Below, one piece after another: positions 43,832 through 51,842 of a stretch of 64,000 nucleotides of DNA. The stretch spans positions 90,908-154,907 of the forward strand of contig NZ_JALIFO010000013.1 of the NCBI RefSeq assembly GCF_022867805.1, given 5' to 3'. The first letter of the stretch is position 1; each line of letters begins with the position of its first letter. Position numbers and translations under genes: made by a program. The notes beneath the pieces were generated by a model. The model did not search any database, was not told where the DNA came from, and saw nothing but the letters and a program-made list of their open reading frames with translations. Source of the stretch: Cuneatibacter sp. NSJ-177 (GTDB lineage: Bacteria > Bacillota > Clostridia > Lachnospirales > Lachnospiraceae).

Positions 43832-44965
43832 TTATTCGCTCACGCGCTCCACGCCGTAATCCGACGGGCAGGTAGCGGAAGCTCCGATGTCGTACAGCAT
43901 CCAGGATACAACCGCCTGTTGGCGTTTCATGAACGCATTGGCTTCCTCTCCGGTCAGGCCCAGAGGAATATCCTTACAAGTCTTGATGTACTCCTGGAAT
44001 TCCGGAGTTTCGTAGGCCTTTTTAAAGGCATCCGTCAGCTTATCCACGATGGCCTGATCCGTTCCGGCTTTCACCGATACTACAAAGAACGGGCCGTAAG
44101 GCATGTATTTCACCAGTTCCGGGAACAGCTCGCTCAGCTTCGGGACGTCCTCATAGCCTTCAATGTTTTCACTGTCCATCACGGCCAGAGCGCGGACCGA
44201 GCCGTCCTGCATCAGCGGATAGGAGGTCTGGGTACCGGCCACAAAGGCTTCGATATGTTTGCCCATCAGCGCTGTATTGGCGTCGCCGCTGCCGTCAAAG
44301 GCCACACGGTTGAACTGTACATCAAACTCAGATTCCAGAATCGTCCACCAGATATCCGGCAGACCGCCCACGCCGGTGGTGCCGACGGAAACTTTGCCGG
44401 GATCCGCTTTCGCCGCATCGATCAGATCCTGCAGGCTCTGGTAAGGGGAATCGGCGTAGGTAATCATGATTCCGCATTCCCGCATGTACAGCAGAATCGG
44501 AATAAAGTCATCATAATCCAGGTCCGCCGTGCCCATGGCATGGAACATGGAAGTCGACTCCGAACCAGTCAGCAGCGTATAGCCGTCTGCCGGCTGCTGA
44601 GCGACATAAAGGCTTCCGACCGATCCGCTGGCCCCGGTTTTATTGGTGACGGTGATGGACTGGCCTAAAAACTGCTCGGCAATGGTGCACAGCGTGCGGG
44701 ACATGCCGTCGGTGCCGGATGTGGGGCCAAACGGGCAGACCGCCGTGATATACTTGGTCGGATAATCCGTCTCCGAACCGGATCCTCCCGCTTCGGTGGC
44801 TTCCGCCCCCGTGGTTCCTGCCGCCGCTGCTGTGGTGGCTTCCGCCCCTGTGGTCCCTGCCGCCGCTGTGGTCGTGCCGCTGCCGGAACCGCAGCCGGCA
44901 AACATTGCTGCCGTCATGATTGCCGAAAGGCCGAAAGCCAAAGCTTTCTTCATGTTCTTCCTCAT
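43832..44965 (-). CDS. tctC: tripartite tricarboxylate transporter binding lipoprotein TctC (system 3)
   Basis: A 377-residue solute receptor. The signal peptide ends in lipobox AAMFAGCGSG (Cys near 25). A linker contains two near-identical copies of AAAGTTGAEATTA (about 33-60). The binding domain has ITAVCPFGPTSGTDGMSRTLC, NKTGASGSVGSLYV and VSVGTTGVGGLPDIWW. Its sequence is closest to TctC1. AGGAGG precedes the ATG. It follows the second enoyl-CoA hydratase gene by 77 bases, a gap that holds a small AAAAAGC/GCTTTTT hairpin at 44989-45006. Confidence 0.94.
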   Translation of the reverse strand: MRKNMKKALAFGLSAIMTAAMFAGCGSGSGTTTAAAGTTGAEATTAAAAGTTGAEATEAGGSGSETDYPTKYITAVCPFGPTSGTDGMSRTLCTIAEQFLGQSITVTNKTGASGSVGSLYVAQQPADGYTLLTGSESTSMFHAMGTADLDYDDFIPILLYMRECGIMITYADSPYQSLQDLIDAAKADPGKVSVGTTGVGGLPDIWWTILESEFDVQFNRVAFDGSGDANTALMGKHIEAFVAGTQTSYPLMQDGSVRALAVMDSENIEGYEDVPKLSELFPELVKYMPYGPFFVVSVKAGTDQAIVDKLTDAFKKAYETPEFQEYIKTCKDIPLGLTGEEANAFMKRQQAVVSWMLYDIGASATCPSDYGVERVSE

Positions 44966-45042
44966 CTTGTTATCCTCCTTTTTCTATTAAAAAGCATTCG
45001 CTTTTTATCTCATGTTACATGCTTTCTTGTGCTGCTCCGCAG

Positions 45043-45825
45043 CTATTTTTCTATCTTTTTCTTCCTATTAATAAAGGCCTCGCACTGCCGGTGCAGTGCT
45101 CCGCTTTCGGCAACCTCCCGCGAAAGATTCTGGGAGAACAGATAGAGGTAATCCTGTTCTTTTTTCTGAAGGCAATGGGCCATCTTTTTTACCGCTGTCA
45201 GCCCGCTCTTTGCTTTTTGATTCAGCTCCGCTGCCCAGCGCATCGCCAGTTCACAGGCTGTCTCCCCATGGGCCACAGCGTTCACGACGCCTTCCCGGCA
45301 TGCGGCTTCTGCATCCAGCTCTTCGGCAAAAAGCATCATCTTCATGGCGCGGGAATAGTCAACGAGGGCGATCAGGCGCGGGACACCGCCCATTCCGGGA
45401 AAGGAATCGAAGTTAATTTCCGTCAGGGCGACCTTCCCGTTTTCGGAAATGACCCGGAGGTCACAGGCCAGGGCCAGCTCGAATCCGCCGCCCAGAGCCA
45501 TCCCGTCGATGGCGCCGATCACCGGCACCGGCAGATTGGCCAGACGGTCCGCGATGGTGATTGCGTTGTGCATCTTTACCGACACGTAGGTATGACTTTC
45601 CAGGTATGCCTTCATGTCGTTGACATCCGCGCCGGCTCCAAAGCATTTTCCTTGATTGCAGAGCACGATCACCTTCAAATCTTTTGTCCCTTCCGCCCAG
45701 TCCAGCGCCTCCTGGAATTCCTGAACGTACCGGTTCGTCATGATATTAAGCGGCGGGTTCTGGAATCGAATCACACCGATGCCATTCTGGTTTTCAAACG
45801 CCACTGCTCTCGCATCCTCCGCCAT
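45043..45825 (-). CDS. enoyl-CoA hydratase/isomerase (crotonase) family protein 2
   Basis: A 260-residue crotonase-fold protein. Oxyanion-hole segments are KCFGAGADVNDM and DGMALGGGFELALACDLRV. Both hydratase Glu positions are kept (FELAL and LTEINFDSFPGMGGVPR). It is a paralogue of the protein at 31774-32517, about as long and with the same D-FPG-GG-PR pattern. The ATG lies one base after the PatB stop with GAGGAG inside the PatB 3' end, so the two are translationally coupled. It may act on the same CoA-thioester route as the CoA-transferase operon. Confidence 0.9.
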   Translation of the reverse strand: MAEDARAVAFENQNGIGVIRFQNPPLNIMTNRYVQEFQEALDWAEGTKDLKVIVLCNQGKCFGAGADVNDMKAYLESHTYVSVKMHNAITIADRLANLPVPVIGAIDGMALGGGFELALACDLRVISENGKVALTEINFDSFPGMGGVPRLIALVDYSRAMKMMLFAEELDAEAACREGVVNAVAHGETACELAMRWAAELNQKAKSGLTAVKKMAHCLQKKEQDYLYLFSQNLSREVAESGALHRQCEAFINRKKKIEK

Positions 45826-45826
45826 C

Positions 45827-46960
45827 TTACCGCTCCTCTTTCCTTTTTTTCACGGCTGCTTCCACTCGGTCCAGCGCCTCTTTCAGCTGAGATCTGGGAC
45901 ATCCAAAATTGATCCGGACAAATTCCGGCTCTGCGAAATCCGCTCCATCGTTGAAGTTCACACCGGCTTCTTTCAGGAAAAACTTCTGCGGACTCTCCAC
46001 TCCCAGTTTCCGGCAGTCGATCCAGGCCAGATAGGTAGCCTGATTATGTACCACGGAAAGTCCGTCGATGGCGGCAATCCGTTCTTCCATGTAGTCCCTG
46101 TTTGCCCTGAGATAATCGATCAGCTCCCGTCTCCACTCCTCGCACCGGCCGTATCCGGCTTTCAAAGCTTCTACTCCCAGCACGCTGACCGGTGAGAACA
46201 GGCCGTAACAGATATCCTGATACCGTTTCCGGAGCTCCGGATTGGGAATGATCGCGATCGCATAGGGGATCGCAGGGATATTATAAGTTTTAGAACCGCT
46301 GGTCAGCGTGATGGAATTTTGTTTTGCCTCTTCGCTCAGTGAAAAATACGGGATGTGTTCTCCTTCAAATACCAGGTCGCAGTGGATTTCGTCGGAGACC
46401 ATCAGCAGATGGTGGCGGCGGCAGAACTCCTCCAGCTGTTCCAATTCTTCCCTGGTAAACACGCGCCCCACCGGGTTGTGGGGGTTACTCATGACAAAGA
46501 CCGTCACGTTTTCGTCGCATGCCTCTTCCATCGCCTCGAAATCCATCTCATAAAACCCGTTTGTCTCCTTGAGCGGCACTTCCCGGACACCGGTGTGCGC
46601 TTCTTGCGGAAGGCGGCGGATATGGGGGTACATCGGGGTGTTCAGCATGATGTCACCCCCGGTCATCCGGCAGGCCAGATTTGCTCCCGGCATGACGCTG
46701 GGCACAAAAACAATCCAATCCCTCTCCACTTCACAGTGATACTGCTCCCGGTAATGCCTGCTGATCACCTGATACATTTCATCATCGATATAGGAAAATC
46801 CAAATGTTCCTTTATCAATCCTGGCTTTCAGCGCCTCAGTGATCGGACCCGGAATCCGAAAATCCATGTCAGCCACCCACATCGGGATGTATTCGCCTCC
46901 TTGGTCGTCCCACTTCTGGGCGCTGATTCCTCTCCGATCTACAATTTCGTCAAAGTTCAC
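45827..46960 (-). CDS. PatB/MalY-type PLP enzyme (cystathionine beta-lyase-like aminotransferase)
   Basis: About 377 residues of fold-type I PLP enzyme. The PLP lysine is in TSGSKTYNIPA and other conserved parts are WVADMDFRIPGPI, NPHNPVGRVFTREEL and DEIHCDLVFEG. The C-terminus has VRINFGCPRSQL with the carboxylate-binding Arg. Family members are C-S beta-lyases or aminotransferases. I chose the GTG at 46960 (NFDEIVDRRG, with AGGGAG nine bases upstream), because the in-frame ATG at 46990 has no ribosome site and adds residues absent from the family. First gene of an operon with a crotonase and two Tct transporters. Its role there is unclear. Confidence 0.88.
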   Translation of the reverse strand: MNFDEIVDRRGISAQKWDDQGGEYIPMWVADMDFRIPGPITEALKARIDKGTFGFSYIDDEMYQVISRHYREQYHCEVERDWIVFVPSVMPGANLACRMTGGDIMLNTPMYPHIRRLPQEAHTGVREVPLKETNGFYEMDFEAMEEACDENVTVFVMSNPHNPVGRVFTREELEQLEEFCRRHHLLMVSDEIHCDLVFEGEHIPYFSLSEEAKQNSITLTSGSKTYNIPAIPYAIAIIPNPELRKRYQDICYGLFSPVSVLGVEALKAGYGRCEEWRRELIDYLRANRDYMEERIAAIDGLSVVHNQATYLAWIDCRKLGVESPQKFFLKEAGVNFNDGADFAEPEFVRINFGCPRSQLKEALDRVEAAVKKRKEER

Positions 46961-47030
46961 CACTGACTTCTCCCTCACATTTCCTGACATTTACTGATAT
47001 GTATTTTGTATTCTTACATTTCCTGATTTT

Positions 47031-47060
47031 ATTTTATGTTATTGCCACTCTTTTGTCTAA
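47031..47060 (-). promoter_or_regulatory. promoter of the patB-crotonase-tct operon with TATTAGAC box
   Basis: On the minus strand TTAGAC (47060-47055) and TAAAAT (47036-47031) are 18 bases apart. The -35 is embedded in GGGGTATTAGACAAA. ACAGATGATGTGTA lies about 20 bases upstream and resembles the sequence upstream of tctC1. The gap 46961-47282 holds this promoter and the terminator at 47144-47178 and otherwise AT-rich sequence. Confidence 0.6.
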
Positions 47061-47143
47061 TACCCCTTTGTTCTACACATCATCTGTTCTTTGATATATA
47101 TTTCTTTAGATATCTTTATCTGGATTTTTATATGAACCAAAAA

Positions 47144-47178
47144 AAGAACAGTAGATTTTCTCGAACCTACTGTTCTTC
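47144..47178 (-). terminator. intrinsic terminator of the BceB-like gene
   Basis: AAGAACAGTAG (47144-47154) and CTACTGTTCTT (47168-47178) form a perfect 11-bp stem with a 13-base loop. On the minus strand it continues into a T-run. Confidence 0.85.
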
Positions 47179-47282
47179 TTTCAATCAAATTTTTATTTTC
47201 TTTATTCCTGCACGATGATTTTAGCTTCCCACGCCGACCAGTTCCTCTGACCACAACGCTCTTTCCATTCTTCTCCCTATTT

Positions 47283-49331
47283 TTATGAGCCAAACTCGCG
47301 GTTCTTCTCCCTTCCTCCGCTGACAATCCCATAATAAACATAGGAGGTAGCCCGGTAAACCAGCACATAGCACAGGGCAAAGACCAGGTAGCAGCCGGCG
47401 GTCACCAAAATCAAAAATTTGGTGTTGGTGACACTGAACAGCATCAACATCTTGGCGATCATGGGGAACGCAAAGGCCACATGCACGCCTGCGGTCAAAA
47501 GCGGCAGGAAAAACACAGTCAGGATCTGGGAATTGATACTCTTCTTAATTTCCCTCCTCGTCATGCCTACCTTTTTCAGGATCTCGAATCTGGCCTGATC
47601 TTCATAGCCTTCGCTGATCTGTTTATAATACATGATCAAAACCGCTCCGCAGATAAACACGATGGCAAGCAGAATTCCCAGGAAAAACAATCCGCCGTAC
47701 AGGCCGTAAAAACCTTCGCGCTCCTCCGCAACGCCCTCACAGGATACGTGGGGAAATGATTCCGCATTGGTCTGAAGCTGACGGATTTCTTCTTTGATCC
47801 GCCCGGAAACCGACCTCTGCACTTCATCGTTTCCGGCCAGGTCAAAGCCGTAATAATCGTGACTAACGGTCCGGTTTCCTCCGTACTTCTCGCCCAGCCC
47901 GGCCAGTGTTGTCCTCATCTCTTCGATATCCGGCACAAAGAGGAAGAGAGAGGGTACCACCTGCATCGCATCCGTGCCGTTATCCACAAAATCTGGGACC
48001 ACTTCTTTTACTCTCAGAGTTTTGGCATCTTCCAAAGCAATCGTATCATACGTATAAACCGACTTGGTAGTGTAGAGCAGGGCCTCCCCCTCTTCAAGGG
48101 ATTTTTCCTCCCCCATCAACCGGTTATAATCCTCCAAGGGGACGATAAATAATTGCCAGACATCCGTATAAGATGAAATCTGGAAGGTGTAGATTCCATC
48201 GTTTTCCAGAAAAAGCTGATTCCCATCCAGATATGCCGCAAGCTCCAAGAAACGGTAATGCAGCACATTTTCAGCCTGCTGTCCTTTTTCTTTCAGAACC
48301 CGGCCGATCACTTCATGAACCGGATCCGCATATTGGGGGGCATCGGAATACGTATCCACCACAATATTCCGCGGATACCGGGAACGCAGGCTGTCCTCGG
48401 CCCCCAGATAAAGGCAGGAGGTGGAGGACAGCATCACCAGCACCATAGTAGAAAGGATGCAGATGGAAGCTAAACCAGCTCCGTTGCGCTTCATCCGATA
48501 AGTCATGGAAGACACCGAAATAAAGTGATTGGTCTGGTAATAATATTTCTTTTTCCGTTTCAAAATACGGCAAACCGCCACGGAACCGGCAATAAAGAGC
48601 AGATACGTGCCGAAAATCACCAGGAGTACCGCAATAAAAAACCAGAGCATGGCGGATAACGGCTGTTGGATGGAAACGGCCAGATAGTAGGCAATCGCCA
48701 GCATCCCTACGCCCAGAACCGCCAGAATCCAATTGGCCCTCGGCGGCTTTTCTCCGGCCGCCTCACTTTGCAGCAGCTCCACCGGATTTGCCATGTGGAT
48801 CTGGCGCAGCGCGTTTACAAGGATCAGGATAAAGATCACAGTAAATACCGTCAAGGTAAGCCGAATCGAATTTCGTGAAATCGTAAAAGTCAGACTGGCC
48901 TCCGCTCCCAGCACCTTGGCCATGCAAAGCTCAGCCAGCTTAGATAACAGCACGCCGCAGAACAGACCGGCGGTCAGGGAAAAAAACGCAATGGTCAGAG
49001 TCTCCCAGACCTGTATTCTTGCCAGGTTCCCTTTTCCCATGCCGAGAATATTATACAGGCCGAATTCCTTCTTCCTTCTGCGGATCAAAAAAGAGTTGGT
49101 GTAAAACAAAAAGATCACGGAAAAGGCGCTGATCACCCAGCAGCCCAGGGTAAGTATTCCCTGGATGGTATCGCCTCCCGGCATGGCGGCCACTGTTTCA
49201 TTGTAGGTCAAAAAGGAAACGATATATAACATCATCACCATCCCGATCGATGTCAGGATATAGGGAAAGTACAGCTTTCGGTTTTTGGCGATGCCCGTCA
49301 AAGCTAATTTGGGATAAAATCCAAACTTCAT
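47283..49331 (-). CDS. BceB/FtsX-type ABC permease without an adjacent ATPase
   Basis: A 682-residue permease with about ten membrane segments: one near 20-40, then FtsX-type groups near 55-160 and 200-310, a large extracellular domain (about 315-520) and a last group near 540-670. The SFLIRRRKKEFGLYNILGMGKGNL segment and the KVGMTRREIKKSINSQILTVFFLPL segment (cited in part) are the FtsX coupling regions. This architecture is that of bacitracin/lantibiotic detoxification permeases (BceB, VraG). The partner ATPase that normally precedes it is absent. Upstream is an unrelated flavoprotein gene. A TGTTATAAT extended -10 at 49455-49447 on the minus strand suggests an independent transcript. Confidence 0.88.
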   Translation of the reverse strand: MKFGFYPKLALTGIAKNRKLYFPYILTSIGMVMMLYIVSFLTYNETVAAMPGGDTIQGILTLGCWVISAFSVIFLFYTNSFLIRRRKKEFGLYNILGMGKGNLARIQVWETLTIAFFSLTAGLFCGVLLSKLAELCMAKVLGAEASLTFTISRNSIRLTLTVFTVIFILILVNALRQIHMANPVELLQSEAAGEKPPRANWILAVLGVGMLAIAYYLAVSIQQPLSAMLWFFIAVLLVIFGTYLLFIAGSVAVCRILKRKKKYYYQTNHFISVSSMTYRMKRNGAGLASICILSTMVLVMLSSTSCLYLGAEDSLRSRYPRNIVVDTYSDAPQYADPVHEVIGRVLKEKGQQAENVLHYRFLELAAYLDGNQLFLENDGIYTFQISSYTDVWQLFIVPLEDYNRLMGEEKSLEEGEALLYTTKSVYTYDTIALEDAKTLRVKEVVPDFVDNGTDAMQVVPSLFLFVPDIEEMRTTLAGLGEKYGGNRTVSHDYYGFDLAGNDEVQRSVSGRIKEEIRQLQTNAESFPHVSCEGVAEEREGFYGLYGGLFFLGILLAIVFICGAVLIMYYKQISEGYEDQARFEILKKVGMTRREIKKSINSQILTVFFLPLLTAGVHVAFAFPMIAKMLMLFSVTNTKFLILVTAGCYLVFALCYVLVYRATSYVYYGIVSGGREKNREFGS

Positions 49332-49530
49332 GTTTCTTCACCATCCTTTGGCCGGCCGGAAACTGGGCCGAAGACTCTTTTGATCCGATGCAGAGGTTTT
49401 ATAAAGATGAGCAAAACAAATTCCTCCTTCCTGGAAAAGCAACCTCATTATAACAAAAGGGAGGAATGCTCTGCCATCGTTTTGGCTTACATTCCCCCGC
49501 CCAATATTACATTTTGGAAAGGTTGCCGGA

Positions 49531-49956
49531 CTACTTTGAAATGACAAAGTCTTCCGAATGGAAGTTGCTGTAATATCTGCCTTTCACCGCGGTAAACTTC
49601 AACACACAGTAGTCGGGATCCGTAACTCCGGCCGGATAGTACATGGTGTCGCCCTCCCGCCAGATCCTCTCCTTTGCCTCCGGCGTCTCCAATACCTCGA
49701 CGGTGCCGGACAGGCAGACTCCGCGGTAAAACCGGCGGTCACAGAAATAAACGCTCGCCTTGGGATTCTCCCGGTAAAATTTCACCTTATTGGACGATGT
49801 ATTAGTGGTAAACCAGAAGGTCCGGATTCCCTCCCTCTCTCTCGGAGCCAGCATCGCCCTGCTGACCGGGTAGCCCTCTCCGTCGATGTAGCTGATCACA
49901 GGCGCCGATACTTTGTCCACCAAGTTTCCAATGGTTTGTTCCGGATTTCTCATCAT
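49531..49956 (-). CDS. pyridoxamine 5'-phosphate oxidase-related FMN-binding protein
   Basis: A 141-residue split-barrel flavin protein. The RTFWFTTNTSSNKVKFYRENPKASVYF segment (about residues 45-71, cited in part) is the core family region, and FYRGVCLSGTVEVLETPEAKERIW follows. Substrate unknown. General stress and heme- or nitro-reducing members exist. GAGGAGG precedes tandem ATG codons at 49956. The 36-base gap to the next upstream gene, another flavin protein of the same general fold, indicates co-transcription. Confidence 0.88.
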   Translation of the reverse strand: MMRNPEQTIGNLVDKVSAPVISYIDGEGYPVSRAMLAPREREGIRTFWFTTNTSSNKVKFYRENPKASVYFCDRRFYRGVCLSGTVEVLETPEAKERIWREGDTMYYPAGVTDPDYCVLKFTAVKGRYYSNFHSEDFVISK

Positions 49957-49992
49957 AAAAGTTTCCTCCTCTGCGCCGGCTGCGGCAGCGAT

Positions 49993-50565
49993 TTACTTGC
50001 CTTTTCCTTTTTTTACACTCCAGCCAAATTTCCCCAGCTTTTTTCCCAGACAGTAGTATTCCCCATGACTGTAGGCAATCACCCCGGCCTTGCCCAGATC
50101 AAATTTTCCCGCCGCGTCCAGATACGCTTTGTCCGCCTGGACGGCAAGCACGTCCGCCACAAACATGTGGTGGGAGCCATAGGGATGGATCTCCCGCACT
50201 TTGCATTCGATATTGACCGGGCTCTCGCCAATCAGAGGCGCCCCGATCTGAGACGCTTTTTCACGGGTCAGTTTCATCTTTTTGAACTTGTCCACATCCC
50301 GGCCAGACTTTACCCCGCAGTAGTCCGTGGCGAACGCCAAAGACTCGGTGGTCAGATTGATTGCGAACTCCCCGCTCTCCCGGATCAAAGCATAGGAAAA
50401 GCGGGAGGGCCGCAGCGAAATATAGGCCATGGCCGGGTTCGTGCAGATGGTCCCGGTCCAGGCCACCGTCACGATATTGTCCCGGCCGTCCGGCCCTTTC
50501 ATCGATACCAGTACCGCAGGAACCGGGTAAATCATATTGCCCGGCTTCCAGATTTCTTTCGTCAT
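49993..50565 (-). CDS. flavin reductase-like domain protein (FlaRed family)
   Basis: A 190-residue split-barrel flavoprotein. The N-terminal PVPAVLVSMKGPDGRDNIVTVAWTGTICTNPAMAYISLRPSRFSY region (about residues 14-57, cited in part) and FAINLTTESLAFATDYCGVKSGRD are family signatures. These proteins bind FMN and reduce flavins or, in anaerobes, act as small electron carriers. AAAGGACGAAGC precedes the ATG. It lies 34 bases after the DUF4397-like gene and 36 before the next flavoprotein, so the three form a short operon. Confidence 0.9.
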   Translation of the reverse strand: MTKEIWKPGNMIYPVPAVLVSMKGPDGRDNIVTVAWTGTICTNPAMAYISLRPSRFSYALIRESGEFAINLTTESLAFATDYCGVKSGRDVDKFKKMKLTREKASQIGAPLIGESPVNIECKVREIHPYGSHHMFVADVLAVQADKAYLDAAGKFDLGKAGVIAYSHGEYYCLGKKLGKFGWSVKKGKGK

Positions 50566-50599
50566 GCTTCGTCCTTTCCGGCGCGCCGAAGCGCACGTT

Positions 50600-50938
50600 T
50601 TACAGCTCCGGCACGATCTTTAAGTCAATTCCGCTCTGGCTGTTGACAATGACCAGAGTCAAGATACTGCCGGCCGGGAATAGCAGATTCCGGCGGCAAA
50701 GCGCGATCCGCGGCATCCGGCTGCTGGTGATCGTCACCATGGCAAAGCCGTCCGGCACGTTTTCAAACCGGGAAGCCGTGCCGAATTCCAGCTGCTGGAC
50801 CCCCATATCGTCGATGGTAATATTCATCGGTCCATAGCCGGTCGCTCCATGGAGGAAACGCACCCGCGAATAGGGACCGGCCGCTCTTCCTTCGCTGTCA
50901 TCCGCAATCAAGCCATAGTCTTCCTCATCAAAATCCAT
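50600..50938 (-). CDS. DUF4397-like small protein
   Basis: A 112-residue protein without signal peptide or membrane segment. SRVRFLHGATGYGPMNITIDDMGV near residue 24-47 resembles the start of DUF4397 beta-sandwich domains (VRFLHA-x-P-V-V-D). The rest alternates hydrophobic and polar residues as expected for strands. AAAGGATGAAACG precedes the ATG. It is first in a three-gene operon with two flavoproteins. Function unknown. It could be a cell-surface or secreted domain protein by analogy, but I see no export signal. Confidence 0.65.
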   Translation of the reverse strand: MDFDEEDYGLIADDSEGRAAGPYSRVRFLHGATGYGPMNITIDDMGVQQLEFGTASRFENVPDGFAMVTITSSRMPRIALCRRNLLFPAGSILTLVIVNSQSGIDLKIVPEL

Positions 50939-51251
50939 CGTTTCATCCTTTCCAGATTCCTCATATCATAGTTTATGCGGATCAAGAAAAGATGGAACCG
51001 GATTTAAAAAAAAGGAAGAGCTGCACACAGGTGGACGCCAGATACGCTCCGATGACATTCGCCGGAACCCAACGGTCCCACGATGGAACTGCCGATGAAA
51101 AAGGCTTTTGATATCCCGCAGAAATCAAAAGCCTCCTTTTTAGCAAACGAGTATTCCCTCTTGCCCTTTCCGTCCTAAATCATCTGTTTTCCCGTTCTCG
51201 CAGTGACGGGAAATCACTTCCGGAGCTGCAAACCGGCAGATCAAAGGGCGC
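50939..51251 (-). terminator. 313-base gap with two minus-strand terminators and a possible gene remnant
   Basis: Two hairpins follow the COG2426 gene: TTTCCCGT (51188-51195) with ACGGGAAA (51206-51213), and AGGCTTTTGAT (51102-51112) with ATCAAAAGCCT (51124-51134), the latter flanked by T-runs. Beyond them, on the minus strand at about 51100-51010, short hydrophobic stretches read FIGSSIVGPLGSG and then, in another frame, PANVIGAYLASTCVQLFLFF. This looks like a frameshifted scrap of a membrane protein, but the call is weak. No intact gene is seen. Confidence 0.55.
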
Positions 51252-51758
51252 TTAAAACACATTCTGTACCAGATAAGGGATCAGATAGGAAATCACGCAC
51301 ATGATCACCGTGGCCATCAAAAGGCCGAGACAGATCGCCAGAAACGCCTTCTTCTCCCGGATATCCAAAAGCGAAGCGATCAAAGCGCCGGTCCAGGCTC
51401 CCGTTCCGGGAAGAGGGACTCCGACAAAAAGCATCAGGCCGACAAATTCATACTTTTGGATCTTATCGCTCTTGCTCATAGCTTTCCGCTCCAGCTTTTC
51501 CACCAGGGGGCGGAGCAGCTTCGTCCGCTTCAGCCAGTCGAAGATCGGAGTGATCAGCAGCAGGATGAACGGGATCGGAATCATATTGCCGATCAGGCAG
51601 ATCACGATCGCCGGTACGATCGGAACGCCCAGCACCGCCGCCGCGATCAATCCGCCGCGAAGCTCCAGGATCGGGACCATAGAGATGATAAAAATGATCA
51701 GCTCCGGCGGCATTCCTCCCAGAGCCTGAATAAACCAATTTGCTAATGATTCTGCCAT
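51252..51758 (-). CDS. small multidrug-export-type membrane protein (COG2426)
   Basis: A 168-residue membrane protein with four to five hydrophobic segments. MPPELIIFIISMVPILELRGGLIAAAVLGVP at the N-terminus (cited in part) and VGLMLFVGVPLPGTGAWTGALIASLL are the inverted-repeat signatures of the family. ELRGG and PGTGAWTG are the conserved turns. Despite the family name, drug export is not established for most members. AAGGAAGG precedes the ATG. Upstream of it is the YgiQ promoter region, so it is transcribed separately and stops before two terminators. Confidence 0.85.
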   Translation of the reverse strand: MAESLANWFIQALGGMPPELIIFIISMVPILELRGGLIAAAVLGVPIVPAIVICLIGNMIPIPFILLLITPIFDWLKRTKLLRPLVEKLERKAMSKSDKIQKYEFVGLMLFVGVPLPGTGAWTGALIASLLDIREKKAFLAICLGLLMATVIMCVISYLIPYLVQNVF

Positions 51759-51810
51759 TCGAAACCTTCCTTACTATTCTTTCCCCCTGCGCCGGAGGAT
51801 ATTCTCGGTT

Positions 51811-51839
51811 AGTATAGCACAAAGATTGGTTCCTGACAA
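51811..51839 (-). promoter_or_regulatory. promoter of the COG2426 membrane protein gene
   Basis: On the minus strand TTGTCA (51839-51834) and TATACT (51816-51811) are 17 bases apart, with TGTGC giving an extended -10. It drives the gene starting at 51758. Confidence 0.7.
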
Positions 51840-51842
51840 CTA

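Noticed and set aside
45032..45050. GCTGC-TCC-GCAGC hairpin as a plus-strand terminator
   Set aside because: No plus-strand gene ends there; it overlaps the 3' end of the crotonase gene and is short.
49385..49420. A five-codon leader peptide (TTG after AAGGAGG) before the BceB-like gene
   Set aside because: Spacing to the TTG is only three bases and the frame is too short to support.
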